Shown piece after piece: positions 36,135-44,868 of a DNA stretch of 64,000 bases. The notes beneath the pieces are model-generated. The model had not been told where the DNA came from, did not search any database, and saw only the letters and a program-made list of their open reading frames with translations. Source of the DNA: Tolypothrix campylonemoides VB511288 (GTDB lineage: Bacteria > Cyanobacteriota > Cyanobacteriia > Cyanobacteriales > Nostocaceae). Made by a program: the position numbers and the translations under genes. The stretch is taken from the NCBI GenBank assembly GCA_000828075.3, contig JXCB02000002.1:712649-776648 (forward strand), in the 5' to 3' direction. Numbering within the stretch: position 1 is the first letter of the stretch; every line of letters begins with the position of its first letter.

Positions 36135-36626
36135 ATGTTTAGAAGATTGTTTGGCATTTTTGCGGTTACTGTTTTGCTGACGTTTCAATTTATAGTCGGT
36201 AGCGCAACTGCAGTGGAACTGGATGAAGCTACCCGCACGGTACCATTAAATGAGAATGGTGAAACCCTTGTCCTTAGCCTCAAACAAATTAAGGAAGGCA
36301 AACGCTTATTTAACTACGCTTGCGCCCAGTGTCATGCTGGGGGTGTCACCAAGACAAACCAAAACGTAGGACTCGAGCCAGAAGCACTCGCCCTAGCGAC
36401 ACCAAACCGTAACAACATTGAAGGATTAGTGGACTACCTCAAAAACCCCACTACATACGACGGGGAAGAGGAGATTGCCGAATTACATCCTAGTATCAAG
36501 AGTGCAGATATTTTCACAGAAATGAGAAATCTCACCGATGATGACTTGGAGGCGATCGCCGGTCATATTCTCTTGCAACCGAAGATTATCGGTCAAAAAT
36601 GGGGCGGCGGTAAAATTTACTACTAA
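36135..36626 (+). CDS. psbV: Photosystem II cytochrome c-550
   Basis: PsbV is an extrinsic lumenal subunit that stabilises the oxygen-evolving complex. The 163-residue precursor has a signal peptide (about 1-26, ending near SATAVE), a covalent heme site CAQCHAGG and the conserved TPNRNNIEGLVDYLKNPTTY. The C-terminus GQKWGGGKIYY is diagnostic. ATG 36135 has AAGGGG upstream; a TTG at 36120 is excluded. The axial second heme ligand would be the His in AELHPSIKSADIF. Confidence 0.97.
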   Translation: MFRRLFGIFAVTVLLTFQFIVGSATAVELDEATRTVPLNENGETLVLSLKQIKEGKRLFNYACAQCHAGGVTKTNQNVGLEPEALALATPNRNNIEGLVDYLKNPTTYDGEEEIAELHPSIKSADIFTEMRNLTDDDLEAIAGHILLQPKIIGQKWGGGKIYY

Positions 36627-37237
36627 AGTCGGTTTGATGATTTAGTCATTAGTCACTAGTCACTAGTCATTAGTCATTAGAGCTTTTAAATAGGCACTAA
36701 AGACTAGTAGCTAGAGACTAGTGACTACTTTTTTCCTGGTTAATATTACCTATTTTTCCCTTCGCATTCTTCGCCGTCTTTGGCAACACCCAAAGGTGCG
36801 AATCCGGGAAATAATTTTCATACATGAGTTGGTTTAATGCGACAACTTATAACGTATGATAGAAGTGAAGAAATTTCTATTTTTTTTGAGATAGCTGCTT
36901 TGTTTATTATTCCAACACGATGTGGAAAGCTTAGCTGCTTTTGTTCTGACAAAAGCGCCAAAGGCTCCTGGTTACAGCACTCAAGATTTTTGAAAAGTCA
37001 TTAAGTACTCCTTAAGTAAGAAGAAAAATCTATTTTATTACCAATTATCTTTTTCTCTATTCAGCAGTATACATTTTTGTGTATCCGAGTCAAGTAGTGA
37101 TTGCTTACACTCACTTTAACTATACTATGGCTCACCATTGTTAAAAAAAAATTTGCATCTACGACATATTGTCATATTTAGGCTAAATTTTATTTAAAAT
37201 GAAGAAGGGAAATAAAACCTGCTGTTAGGAGAAAGCT
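36627..37237. other. psbV-petE intergenic region with tandem repeats
   Basis: This 611-base gap without a gene has a TAGTCATTAGTCACTAGTCA-type tract at 36642-36727 right after psbV. The 300 bases before petE are AT-rich and must hold the petE promoter. No copper-responsive site could be defined. Confidence 0.6.
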
Positions 37238-37666
37238 ATGAAATTAGTTGCGTCAAGTTTACGGCGCTTGGGTTTAGCATTGTTAACAATGTTTTTCGTT
37301 GTTAGCAGCTTCGCAGTTTTCAGCCCCAGTGCCGCAGCTGAAACCTATACTGTAAAAATGGGTAGTGATAAAGGAGCGCTGGCGTTTCAACCAAATAAGT
37401 TGACGATTCATCCAGGCGACACAATTGAATGGGTGAATAACAAAGTTCCTCCCCACAATGTTGTATTTGATGGTGCTAAAAACCCCACAAAGAGCGTCGA
37501 TTTTGCCAAATCTCTGTCTCATAAGCAGTTGCTGATGAGTCCTGGTCAAAAAACGACAACCACTTTCCCCGCAGACGCAGCTCCAGGTGAATACAGCTTC
37601 TACTGCGAACCTCACCGTGGTGCTGGCATGATTGGTAAAGTCGTTGTTGAGTCTACTGAAAGCTAG
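37238..37666 (+). CDS. petE: Plastocyanin precursor
   Basis: Plastocyanin is the lumenal blue-copper carrier from cytochrome b6f to photosystem I. The 142-residue precursor has a signal peptide (about 1-38, cleaved near AAAE) and all copper ligands: His in PPHNVVFD and Cys, His and Met in FYCEPHRGAGM. A strong AGGAGAAAG ribosome-binding site precedes the ATG. It lies about 400 bases upstream of cytochrome c6, its functional alternative; in such organisms the two are reciprocally regulated by copper. Confidence 0.97.
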   Translation: MKLVASSLRRLGLALLTMFFVVSSFAVFSPSAAAETYTVKMGSDKGALAFQPNKLTIHPGDTIEWVNNKVPPHNVVFDGAKNPTKSVDFAKSLSHKQLLMSPGQKTTTTFPADAAPGEYSFYCEPHRGAGMIGKVVVESTES

Positions 37667-38065
37667 AGATATCGGTTGACACAAGCTGATTTCCTCAGCT
37701 AAGCACGCGAAATATGCTCTAATGTCACATCCCCGAATTTGAGGGTAGTGAATACAAGGAGTTATCGGCGGTGACAAGTTCTATCCTCTGTAGATGTTAG
37801 TTCCAACGCAGGAGGATAAACTCGTCACCGCTAATTTTGAGAAAATATGGATATCAACAAAGAAATTGTCGCGTTAGCTACAGGAAACTTGAAGCATCAT
37901 AAGGTAAGAGCGTTTGGAATGGTAACTGTATAAAAGACTATAAAAGAGGATAAAAGAGGATAAAAGAGTATAAAAGAGTAGTTCTTTTAGGGCTTCTAGC
38001 AGCCTTACAATAGTTACTGAAGACGGTTTTTTAAGTGGCTGCAGGCTAGTTGTAAGGAGAACCCC
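37667..38065. other. petE-petJ intergenic region with a long hairpin, micro-ORF and 10-base repeats
   Basis: An imperfect inverted repeat with 20-base arms (37768-37788 and 37812-37831, arm GCGGTGAC) is followed at 37848 by an ATG opening a 28-codon frame (MDINKEIVALATGNLKHHKV start). After its stop come five copies of a TAAAAGAGKA-like 10-mer (37930-37980). No known RNA family was recognised. The region must include the petJ promoter. Confidence 0.5.
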
Positions 38066-38425
38066 TTGAGAATAGTTTTATCTGTCGTTTTCTTGGCGAT
38101 CGCCCTGTTCCAATTTACATTTATTGATATTGATTTAGCATTTGCAGCCGAAGTATCCAATGGTGCCAAAATCTTTAACGCTAACTGCGCTTCTTGTCAC
38201 ATAGGTGGTGGTAACATCCTTATTGCTGAAAAAACTTTGAAAAAGGAAGCTTTATCAAAGTACCTGGAGGATTATGATGCAGACTCGATTCAAGCGATTA
38301 TCTACCAGGTGCAAAATGGTAAAAATGCTATGCCCTCATACAAGAGTAAGTTAAACGAACAGGAGATTCTAGAAGTCGCTGCTTACGTTTTCCAAAAAGC
38401 GGAACAAGGCTGGCAAGATAGCTAA
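38066..38425 (+). CDS. petJ: Cytochrome c6 precursor
   Basis: Cytochrome c6 carries electrons in the thylakoid lumen in place of plastocyanin. The 119-residue precursor has a signal peptide (about 1-28, ending AFAAE), a heme motif CASCHIGG and the axial Met in NAMPSYKSKL. It starts with TTG five to six bases after AAGGAGA, which decides the start. The weak start codon may hold expression down. A very strong terminator follows 14 bases after the stop. Confidence 0.95.
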   Translation: MRIVLSVVFLAIALFQFTFIDIDLAFAAEVSNGAKIFNANCASCHIGGGNILIAEKTLKKEALSKYLEDYDADSIQAIIYQVQNGKNAMPSYKSKLNEQEILEVAAYVFQKAEQGWQDS

Positions 38426-38438
38426 AAAATTTGCCAAG

Positions 38439-38472
38439 AAAAAAACCCTCTGGAACCCCAGAGGGTTTTTTT
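38439..38472 (+). terminator. Strong bidirectional terminator after petJ
   Basis: A 10-bp stem (AACCCTCTGG/CCAGAGGGTT, 38444-38453 and 38458-38467) has a 4-base loop, with A residues on the left and seven T residues on the right. Confidence 0.95.
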
Positions 38473-38585
38473 CTTAAGAAGCAAGTCAAAAAATTTTGTA
38501 GCGGTTTTGGTATTGAGTGCAATACATCAACAAATAAAAACCGCTATATATTCTGACTTCTGTCTTCTGACTTCTGTATTCTGTT

Positions 38586-40439
38586 TTATTTTTCTTGATT
38601 GCTGCTTTGTCTTTTGTCTCTGATTTGACGTAACTGTTGTAGTAATTTTTTACTTGTTTCAATAGAAGCAGAAGGCTGATTGCTACTAACTTCCTGTTGA
38701 GAAGTTTGTTCTTCTTTAGTTGGTAATTCAGACGTACTTTGTCTGACAACCACCTGTTGGCGTGATGTTTGTTGTTCTTTATCGCTTTGTGAAGAAGACG
38801 TACTTTGTCTGACAACCACCTGTTGGCGTGATGTTTGTTGTTCTTTATCGCTCTGTGAAGAAGACGTACTTTGTCTGACAACCACCTGTTGTCGTGATGT
38901 TTGTTGTTCTCGATCAGGTTGCAGCGCAGAAGCAGTCTGATTGCTTTGCGATACTTGTCGATTGACTGACGATGAAGCAGAAGGCTGAGTTAGGTTGACT
39001 TTTTGTGGAGATGGTAATGAATTGACCTCCACTGGACGCAAACGCGGACTTAGGTTAACTTTTTCTGGTTCTTTAGATGGTTGAGAATTGACCTCAACTG
39101 GACGCGAACCTTGAGTCAGGTTGACTTTTTCTGGTTCTTTAGACGGTTGAGAATTGCTCTGACCTGAGCGTAAACGTACAATCAGGCTTTGTTGTGGTTT
39201 AGTAATTGATTGTGTTTGATTGAGTCGAGATGAAGTTGACAGTTCTGGTGCAGGAGCTTTAGAAATGTTGCTGCTATTAGACTTAAACGAAATATTAAAT
39301 GGGTAAAACTTGTGCCTGCCATTTGCCTGAGCAGGATTGTTTTGGAAATATTCCTTGAAATATTCCCTAACTTCTGTTTTGAGGTCAGATGAAACCGAGT
39401 TATTCTCGAAGTTAATAGATTCAACTTGACCTTGACCATTGACAACTAAATCACCTTGAACATTACCTTCTTGCCCGGTTTTAGGATTGACTATTGCAGC
39501 TACGGGTTGTTTTGTTTCTAGGTTAGGATATTGGTTTTTAGCTTCACTGAAACGCTCCACAAAAGTTTTAGGTTTCGACGCCAACTGCTCAGTTGTAACT
39601 GAAGGTGACTGAGGCACGAGTGATGGCAACTTAGGTGCTTGGAAATTGGAACCTTGCGGCAATTGCGGCAAGTTCTGCCCTCTTAAAGCTATGCTATTGT
39701 CTGCAACTTGTGGAGGTTGTCCAATAGGCGTTACGAGCTGCGGGTTCTGAGCAACACCCCCCGGTTCAGTCATTTGTCCGACACCCTGATTGGAAGATGC
39801 AACAGGCATCTGTTCAGGAGAAACAGGAGCATAGTTGTTAACCAGTTCCTGTTCCTGAGGTATGTTAGCTGCTTGCACCGGAGGCACATTGTAAGGAATT
39901 CTGGAAGACTCCAAGGGCTTGGGTTGCCCTAATTTCACCTTTTCTACATAAGGCGTAAACGGTTTGACTTTCGCACTTAAGGATGCAGCAGGTTGCAAAT
40001 CTTTCTTAGAAAGAATTGGCAAAGACTGACTTTTTGGCAAGGAAGCAATGGCTACGTTATTTGTTTTCGGAAGCGGGGGTAAGATGAGAGCGGTAGAACT
40101 CGGTGATGCTGGTATAGGCGGCAATGGTGGAATTGATTGATTAGCCAAGTTCATCGGCGGAACTTGTGGTAAGACAGGTGTTGGGGGTTGTAAGGGTTGT
40201 AAGGATAGTTGTGGTGCGCCAGGTTGTGGCAGACGACTTTTTTCAGCCTGACTTAATTCAACAAGTCCAACGCTGCTTTTTGATGATGGTTCTTGTTTGG
40301 CTTTAGAATTAGAATCCATTGGCACCATTGGCAGGACGAACGCGATCGCACTGTGAATCCCAAGAGATGCTATAGCTGCTATTCCAGTAGGCTGGCTTAA
40401 GAATTCTGGTATATTTTTCAGGAGGGAGACGTAGGACAT
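38586..40439 (-). CDS. TonB-like proline-rich envelope protein with C-terminal repeats
   Basis: This 617-residue protein has one N-terminal membrane helix (about 20-40), a long Pro/Gln-rich periplasm-spanning region (60-290) and a domain at about 300-395 (with GDLVVNGQGQVESINFENNS and YFKEYF) that resembles the TonB C-terminal fold. The last 200 residues are repeats of low complexity: PSKEPEKVNL units, then three copies of a 22-residue unit containing SDKEQQTSRQQVVVRQSTS. A role in energy transduction or envelope tethering is plausible but not shown. No ExbB/ExbD is nearby. Confidence 0.7.
   Translation of the reverse strand: MSYVSLLKNIPEFLSQPTGIAAIASLGIHSAIAFVLPMVPMDSNSKAKQEPSSKSSVGLVELSQAEKSRLPQPGAPQLSLQPLQPPTPVLPQVPPMNLANQSIPPLPPIPASPSSTALILPPLPKTNNVAIASLPKSQSLPILSKKDLQPAASLSAKVKPFTPYVEKVKLGQPKPLESSRIPYNVPPVQAANIPQEQELVNNYAPVSPEQMPVASSNQGVGQMTEPGGVAQNPQLVTPIGQPPQVADNSIALRGQNLPQLPQGSNFQAPKLPSLVPQSPSVTTEQLASKPKTFVERFSEAKNQYPNLETKQPVAAIVNPKTGQEGNVQGDLVVNGQGQVESINFENNSVSSDLKTEVREYFKEYFQNNPAQANGRHKFYPFNISFKSNSSNISKAPAPELSTSSRLNQTQSITKPQQSLIVRLRSGQSNSQPSKEPEKVNLTQGSRPVEVNSQPSKEPEKVNLSPRLRPVEVNSLPSPQKVNLTQPSASSSVNRQVSQSNQTASALQPDREQQTSRQQVVVRQSTSSSQSDKEQQTSRQQVVVRQSTSSSQSDKEQQTSRQQVVVRQSTSELPTKEEQTSQQEVSSNQPSASIETSKKLLQQLRQIRDKRQSSNQEK
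38731..38932. repeat. 66-base tandem repeat array within the TonB-like gene
   Basis: Three near-identical 66-base units (starting about 38732, 38798 and 38864, each with GACGTACTTTGTCTGACAAC) encode 22-residue repeats in frame. Differences between units are single bases, implying recent duplication. Confidence 0.9.
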
Positions 40440-40698
40440 AGCTGTTTATCGTTCACTCGGCTCGGTTGCAGTTATCTAGTCTTTCTATCTTTGAGATTAT
40501 CTTTAAGATAAATAGTAGAACGGAAGCGCCCCTCTACAAATAATAGCTTCCTCTCACGAATTGGAAACAGGAAGAATACCAATTTTTAGACTTGTTATAT
40601 TTTTCACCAATTGCAAGCTTAGTCTCAATACTGGCATATTGTGCAGATCATGACAAATTTCTCAATTCCCTTATCCAAAATCAAAAATAAAATCAAAA

Positions 40699-41394
40699 AT
40701 GCCATTACCAACAGTTATTTTGCCTGGATATCTAGAAAGCGCGATCGCCTACCTTCCACTAGAAAAATCTTTGCAACAGTTGGGTTTTCCTACGGTCACG
40801 GTACCACTACGACGGCGTGACTGGATATCCACTCTTGGTGGAAGATCTGTGACGCCTATTTTGCAGCAACTTGATCATACAGTTAAGCAGATATTACTAC
40901 AATGCAATGCGTCTCAAATTAACTTGATTGGTCACTCAGCAGGAGGTTGGCTTTCTCGGATATACCTGGGAGAAAAGCCTTACTCAGGACGCGGTGAAGT
41001 CACATCATCTGTATGGCAAGCTTACCCTCTGGTTGCGACTCTAATCACTTTGGGTACACCTCATATCAGCCAAGAACGGTGGACGCGCTGGAATTTGGAT
41101 TTTGTGAATCAAAACTATCCTGGAGCATTTTACACAAATGTTCACTACGTTTGTGTTGCCGGAAAAACTATTTTTGGGCAAAGGCGGCGGGGGAGTTGGC
41201 TTGCTTACAGTAGCTATCAGTTAACCTGCGGAAAAGGTAACACTTGGGGTGATGGAATTACACCCATTGAAGCTGCTCATCTTGAGGGAGCAGAAAATAT
41301 TGTCATTGAAGGAGTTAAGCATTCCCCGAGAAGTTCTCCAATCTGGTACGGTTCACCAGAACCATTACAAGCTTGGGTGCAGTATCTCGTATAA
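40699..41394 (+). CDS. Lipase-like alpha/beta hydrolase
   Basis: This 231-residue alpha/beta hydrolase has the nucleophile elbow GHSAGG (Ser80), a following acidic residue in GDGITPIEAAHLEGA and a His in GVKHSPRSS as the likely triad. The N-terminal VILPGYLES is typical of PGAP1/lipase-class sequences. It has no signal peptide. The substrate is unknown, with membrane lipids or esters plausible. It stands alone between the TonB-like gene (divergent) and the cytochrome b-like gene. Confidence 0.82.
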   Translation: MPLPTVILPGYLESAIAYLPLEKSLQQLGFPTVTVPLRRRDWISTLGGRSVTPILQQLDHTVKQILLQCNASQINLIGHSAGGWLSRIYLGEKPYSGRGEVTSSVWQAYPLVATLITLGTPHISQERWTRWNLDFVNQNYPGAFYTNVHYVCVAGKTIFGQRRRGSWLAYSSYQLTCGKGNTWGDGITPIEAAHLEGAENIVIEGVKHSPRSSPIWYGSPEPLQAWVQYLV

Positions 41395-41482
41395 AATTTT
41401 GCTCGCTACTGAGTTTTAAGTTCTCCTCAAAAAAATAACTATTCTTAATAATTCTTAGTTAAACTCGTAATAAAAGTAAAAG

Positions 41483-41636
41483 TGATTGGGCATTAGCGAT
41501 TAGGGATTGGGGATTGGGGATTAGCGATTAGAAAGAGTATTGTCCAGTCCCGAGTCCCTAGTACCCAGTCCCGAGTCTCCAATACCCAGTCCCCAGTCCC
41601 CAGTCCCCAGTCCCCAGTCCCCAGTCCCCAGTCCCG
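41483..41636. repeat. Composite short tandem repeat (GATTGGG then CCCAGTC)
   Basis: A GATTGGGGATTAGCGATTAG tract is linked by GAGTATTGTCCAGTCCC to about nine CCCAGTC heptamers, the last seven perfect. The same linker recurs at 56658, and the two repeat types at 13746-13912. Confidence 0.9.
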
Positions 41637-41639
41637 AAG

Positions 41640-41691
41640 CGCCCATTGATCCCACACCAAAGTAGACGGGCAGGTGTGGGATCAATGGGCG
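41640..41691. repeat. Perfect 19-base inverted repeat before the cytochrome b-like gene
   Basis: Arms CGCCCATTGATCCCACACC (41640-41658) and its exact complement (41673-41691) enclose a 14-base loop. It ends 43 bases before the ATG of the next gene, so it would sit in or near its leader. Confidence 0.85.
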
Positions 41692-41734
41692 TGAAGAAAC
41701 GTAAATAAAGAGTTAAGAATAGGAGCGTTTAGTT

Positions 41735-42385
41735 ATGCACAACACTCGATCAGATGTGATTCTGCGACGAATAACGACGATATTATCGGTAGTTATTATC
41801 ACCCTGACGTTAATTGGTGCGACTACTGGAATTTTGTTGTCCTTTTACTACGAACCAGCAGCAGGAAGAGCTTACCAATCATTGAAAATAATTGATACGC
41901 AAGTGCCATACGGCTGGTTGTTCCATAAAGCACACCAGATTGCTGGTAACGCCGTTGTTGGGATTGCCCTGATCCAAATTGTAGTCATGTTTGTCAGCAG
42001 ACAATTTAGCAAGAGTTGGTTGACTGCTTGGATAAGTGGAATTTTATTTACCTTAAGTGCCATTGGCTTGGGTTGGACGGCGATGATCCTCTCCTGGGAT
42101 CAAGAAGGGTTTTGGCGTTTTAGCATCGAACTGGGAACGATAGAAGCTATTCCTTTTATCGGTTCTGTGTTGCGAGACATCTTAACTGGCGGGGGAGCGA
42201 TTAGCACCGTAACTCTCCAGCACCTTTACACAATACATAGTTATATCGTCTCGGTTGCTGCCTTAGTTCTAGCTGTGGTGCATTTATTGAGTGTGCTGTG
42301 GCAAGAAAAGCAAATCAAAAAAATGTATGCAGAAGGAGCGATACCGGAAACTGGTAAGCTACAGCAACAATTGAATGAAGGATAA
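41735..42385 (+). CDS. Cytochrome b6-like membrane protein lacking one heme ligand
   Basis: This 216-residue protein aligns by eye along its whole length with cytochrome b6 (four helices, SFYYEP, SWDQEGFW, EAIPFIGSVLRDILTGG). Heme ligands equivalent to His86 (H67), His187 (H168) and His202 (H183) are present. The position of His100 is Gln81, and the protein contains no cysteine, so the b6 heme-c site is absent too. It may bind one b-heme or a modified pair. It converges with the antiporter gene, six bases apart. Its redox partner is unknown; it is not the housekeeping petB. Confidence 0.85.
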   Translation: MHNTRSDVILRRITTILSVVIITLTLIGATTGILLSFYYEPAAGRAYQSLKIIDTQVPYGWLFHKAHQIAGNAVVGIALIQIVVMFVSRQFSKSWLTAWISGILFTLSAIGLGWTAMILSWDQEGFWRFSIELGTIEAIPFIGSVLRDILTGGGAISTVTLQHLYTIHSYIVSVAALVLAVVHLLSVLWQEKQIKKMYAEGAIPETGKLQQQLNEG

Positions 42386-42390
42386 GGAAT

Positions 42391-44310
42391 TTAAGGTGCG
42401 GGAGCATCGCTGGTGGAAAGTTGAGATATTGCTAACGGTATTTCTTCGACCTCCGGTAATTTTTCTACAGACAGGGGAACTGATGCTCTTGCACCCGACA
42501 AGCGTTTTAAAAGGTGTGGTCTGGGGTCGTGTAACAGGTAAATAATGCGATCGCCTACTTCCCATTCTTCGGCTGCGGGCATAACTTGAAGATGTTCGTC
42601 TCGTTCTACCAACAACGGTATCAACTCGCCAGCTTTAATCAATGCCTGCATATGCGCCTGTTGAAGGTCAAAATCAGATTCATTGAGCGTAGTTGTCCCC
42701 AACTTCACCCGTCCATCGTTCACGTAATCATTCCAAGTCTTTATTGGTAAGTCGGGAATGAAAGCCTGGTTAACCTGATTTTCATTTGTAGACGTAGTTG
42801 CTTGTGGATCGCGCGGGAAAACAGCCAAGACACGCGGAGGGTTAAACTCTTCTTTTGCACGTTGTGCCAAGACAAAATTGACCTCACCATTACTCGTCAT
42901 TGCGAGAAAAGTTCCCATTGAGGCAAGTCCCGCCTCTTCCAAAACACCACTATCCAAGGCGCTGCTGGCTATCACCCTGATATTTTGGGCTTCGGCTTGT
43001 TCGCAACGCTGTGGGTCAGTATCAATCATCACCACTGGTTCTTCCCGTTCTTGAAACAAGCGGGCAATCAATAAACTCAACGGATTACAACCGACAATCA
43101 CCGCCCCAATGGCGTCTTTTGAGGTGATTTGTAACCACTTGGCAATCCAGCCCGCCGTTAGTCCTTGGCAAACCACGGTCATAATAATTGTGAGAAACAC
43201 CAAGGCTTTGATCGCTTCTCCACCATTGACACCACGCTGCGTTAGTAAAATTGCAAATAAAGAAGCAACCGAGGCAGAAACGATTCCTCTTGGAGCAACC
43301 CAGCTTAAAAACAATTTCTGCCGCCAATTAAGACCACTGTTCCAGGTACACAAAAGGATGTTTATTGGGCGAACAACAAACATCAGAACCAAGACGGTGA
43401 ACACACCACCCCAACCCAAGGCAAATACACTGGCAATAGATAAGTCAGCGGCTAGCAAAATGAATAGCACCGAAATGCTGAGAATCGTCAGTTGACCTTT
43501 GAAACGCCGCAACAATCGTTCTTCTGGCACCGAGGAAGCACCAAAAACGACTCCTGCAACGACAACTGCCATCAGTCCTGAATCACTACGAATCATTTGC
43601 GATAAGGCAAATAAACCCCACAACCCCGCTAAGACGACCAGGTTTTTCAGTTCAAACGATAGAAAATTGGCACGTTTGCTGATTAACGACATCAGCCAAC
43701 CGCCTGCGGCACCAATTACCCCACCGGTTCCAAGGCGCATGATCAGGCTGCTTATTGCCGTGATGAAATCAGTGTGGTTGTTTAGCAATGTGTTCAGCAC
43801 CACGACGGCGAGGATAGCTCCCACTGGGTCAATCAGAACGCCTTCCCCTTCCAAAAGCGTTGCGACTTGTCGATCCACATTAATTTGTTTGAGCAGAGGA
43901 CTGACAACGGTTGGTCCTGTCACTACAACAAGGGAAGCGAAAAGAAAAGCAATAGACCAAGGGAATTCACCCAGCCAGTGAGCCGCCATACTGCCCCCAA
44001 GCAGCGTGACCATGGTTCCCAGGGTGACGAGCAATTGTAGGCTCGTCGAAACTTTGCTTAACTCTTGCAGATCCAAGCTGAGTCCACCTTCAAACAAAAT
44101 GATTGCTGTGGCTAAAGCGACGATAACTTCCAGGGCAATGCCTAGCATATGCGGGTGCAACACCCCAATGCCATCAGAGCCAAGCAGGATGCCAAACATC
44201 AACAAAAACACGATGCTGGGTACCCGAAGGTATGCAGCCAGCACTTGGGCGGTAATGCCTGCAAAGACAGTAATTACAATCTGCAGGGTGATTTCAAAAG
44301 ATGCTTCCAT
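42391..44310 (-). CDS. Cation:proton antiporter (CPA1 type) with TrkA-like domain
   Basis: This 639-residue transporter has about 12-13 membrane helices (1-390) of the Na+(K+)/H+ exchanger fold, with GEGVLIDPVGAILA containing the conserved acidic transport residue. A cytosolic TrkA-N-like domain follows (about 395-510, AVIVGCNPLSLL), with a degenerate nucleotide-binding glycine motif, and then a TrkA-C-like domain (about 545-605). It likely supports ion and pH balance. No operon partner is evident. Confidence 0.88.
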   Translation of the reverse strand: MEASFEITLQIVITVFAGITAQVLAAYLRVPSIVFLLMFGILLGSDGIGVLHPHMLGIALEVIVALATAIILFEGGLSLDLQELSKVSTSLQLLVTLGTMVTLLGGSMAAHWLGEFPWSIAFLFASLVVVTGPTVVSPLLKQINVDRQVATLLEGEGVLIDPVGAILAVVVLNTLLNNHTDFITAISSLIMRLGTGGVIGAAGGWLMSLISKRANFLSFELKNLVVLAGLWGLFALSQMIRSDSGLMAVVVAGVVFGASSVPEERLLRRFKGQLTILSISVLFILLAADLSIASVFALGWGGVFTVLVLMFVVRPINILLCTWNSGLNWRQKLFLSWVAPRGIVSASVASLFAILLTQRGVNGGEAIKALVFLTIIMTVVCQGLTAGWIAKWLQITSKDAIGAVIVGCNPLSLLIARLFQEREEPVVMIDTDPQRCEQAEAQNIRVIASSALDSGVLEEAGLASMGTFLAMTSNGEVNFVLAQRAKEEFNPPRVLAVFPRDPQATTSTNENQVNQAFIPDLPIKTWNDYVNDGRVKLGTTTLNESDFDLQQAHMQALIKAGELIPLLVERDEHLQVMPAAEEWEVGDRIIYLLHDPRPHLLKRLSGARASVPLSVEKLPEVEEIPLAISQLSTSDAPAP

Positions 44311-44699
44311 GCGATAGATTTTGAGTGATATATTTCAAAATCTTTGGTAAAGGATAGTAAATTTTTACTCTACTGGGTGCAATATCACACCCACAGTCCT
44401 TTACTAAGTCGAGCGTTTTTTATACTTAGTTTGATATACTACAGCATTTTTTTGTTCTTTGTGAAACAGCAGTGGCATCGCCTGTTAGTAAAAGACGAAG
44501 CTATCTTGCTCGAAACCCCAAATGCGGAGTATGGAGCCATTTTAAACTTTCAAATCTCAGTTCTGCCTCCTCATTTATAAGCATTTTTGCTTATAGGTAG
44601 TTGGAATCTCCCAATTCCTGAACAAACTCAGAATTTTTTTTTAGAAGCTGTTGACATCAGCGAGGAAAATCGTTAGATTTATATAAGTGTGAACCTTGC
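44311..44699. other. Intergenic region before tRNA-Glu
   Basis: This 389-base gap has no credible gene; a 78-codon plus-strand frame (44344-44580) has no recognisable features. A TTGACA-like box at about 44651 with TATAAG near 44680 is a plausible tRNA promoter. Confidence 0.4.
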
Positions 44700-44772
44700 G
44701 CCCCCATCGTCTAGAGGCCTAGGACACCTCCCTTTCACGGAGGTAACGGGGATTCGAATTCCCCTGGGGGTA
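44700..44772 (+). tRNA. trnE: tRNA-Glu (TTC anticodon)
   Basis: A 73-base cloverleaf has acceptor GCCCCCA pairing with TGGGGGT (first pair G-T), D arm CGTCTAGAGGCCTAGGACA, anticodon loop CTTTCAC (anticodon TTC), T arm GGATTCGAATTCC and discriminator A. In cyanobacteria this tRNA also feeds tetrapyrrole synthesis through glutamyl-tRNA reductase. Confidence 0.96.
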
Positions 44773-44868
44773 CTAAAAAACCAAAAAATAAGAGTGAATA
44801 AAGAAGAGGGAAGCTAGACACTAGAAATTTTCTCTCTTCTTTGTTCATTATTTTCTGTTCTTTCTTCA

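Noticed and set aside
38486-38881. 131-codon frame with NNKHHANRWLSDKVR repeats
   Set aside because: It is a second reading frame of the 66-base repeats in the TonB-like gene; the unit is a multiple of three, so shadow frames stay open.
44344-44580. 78-codon frame upstream of tRNA-Glu
   Set aside because: It has no ribosome-binding site or recognisable features and occupies the likely tRNA promoter region.
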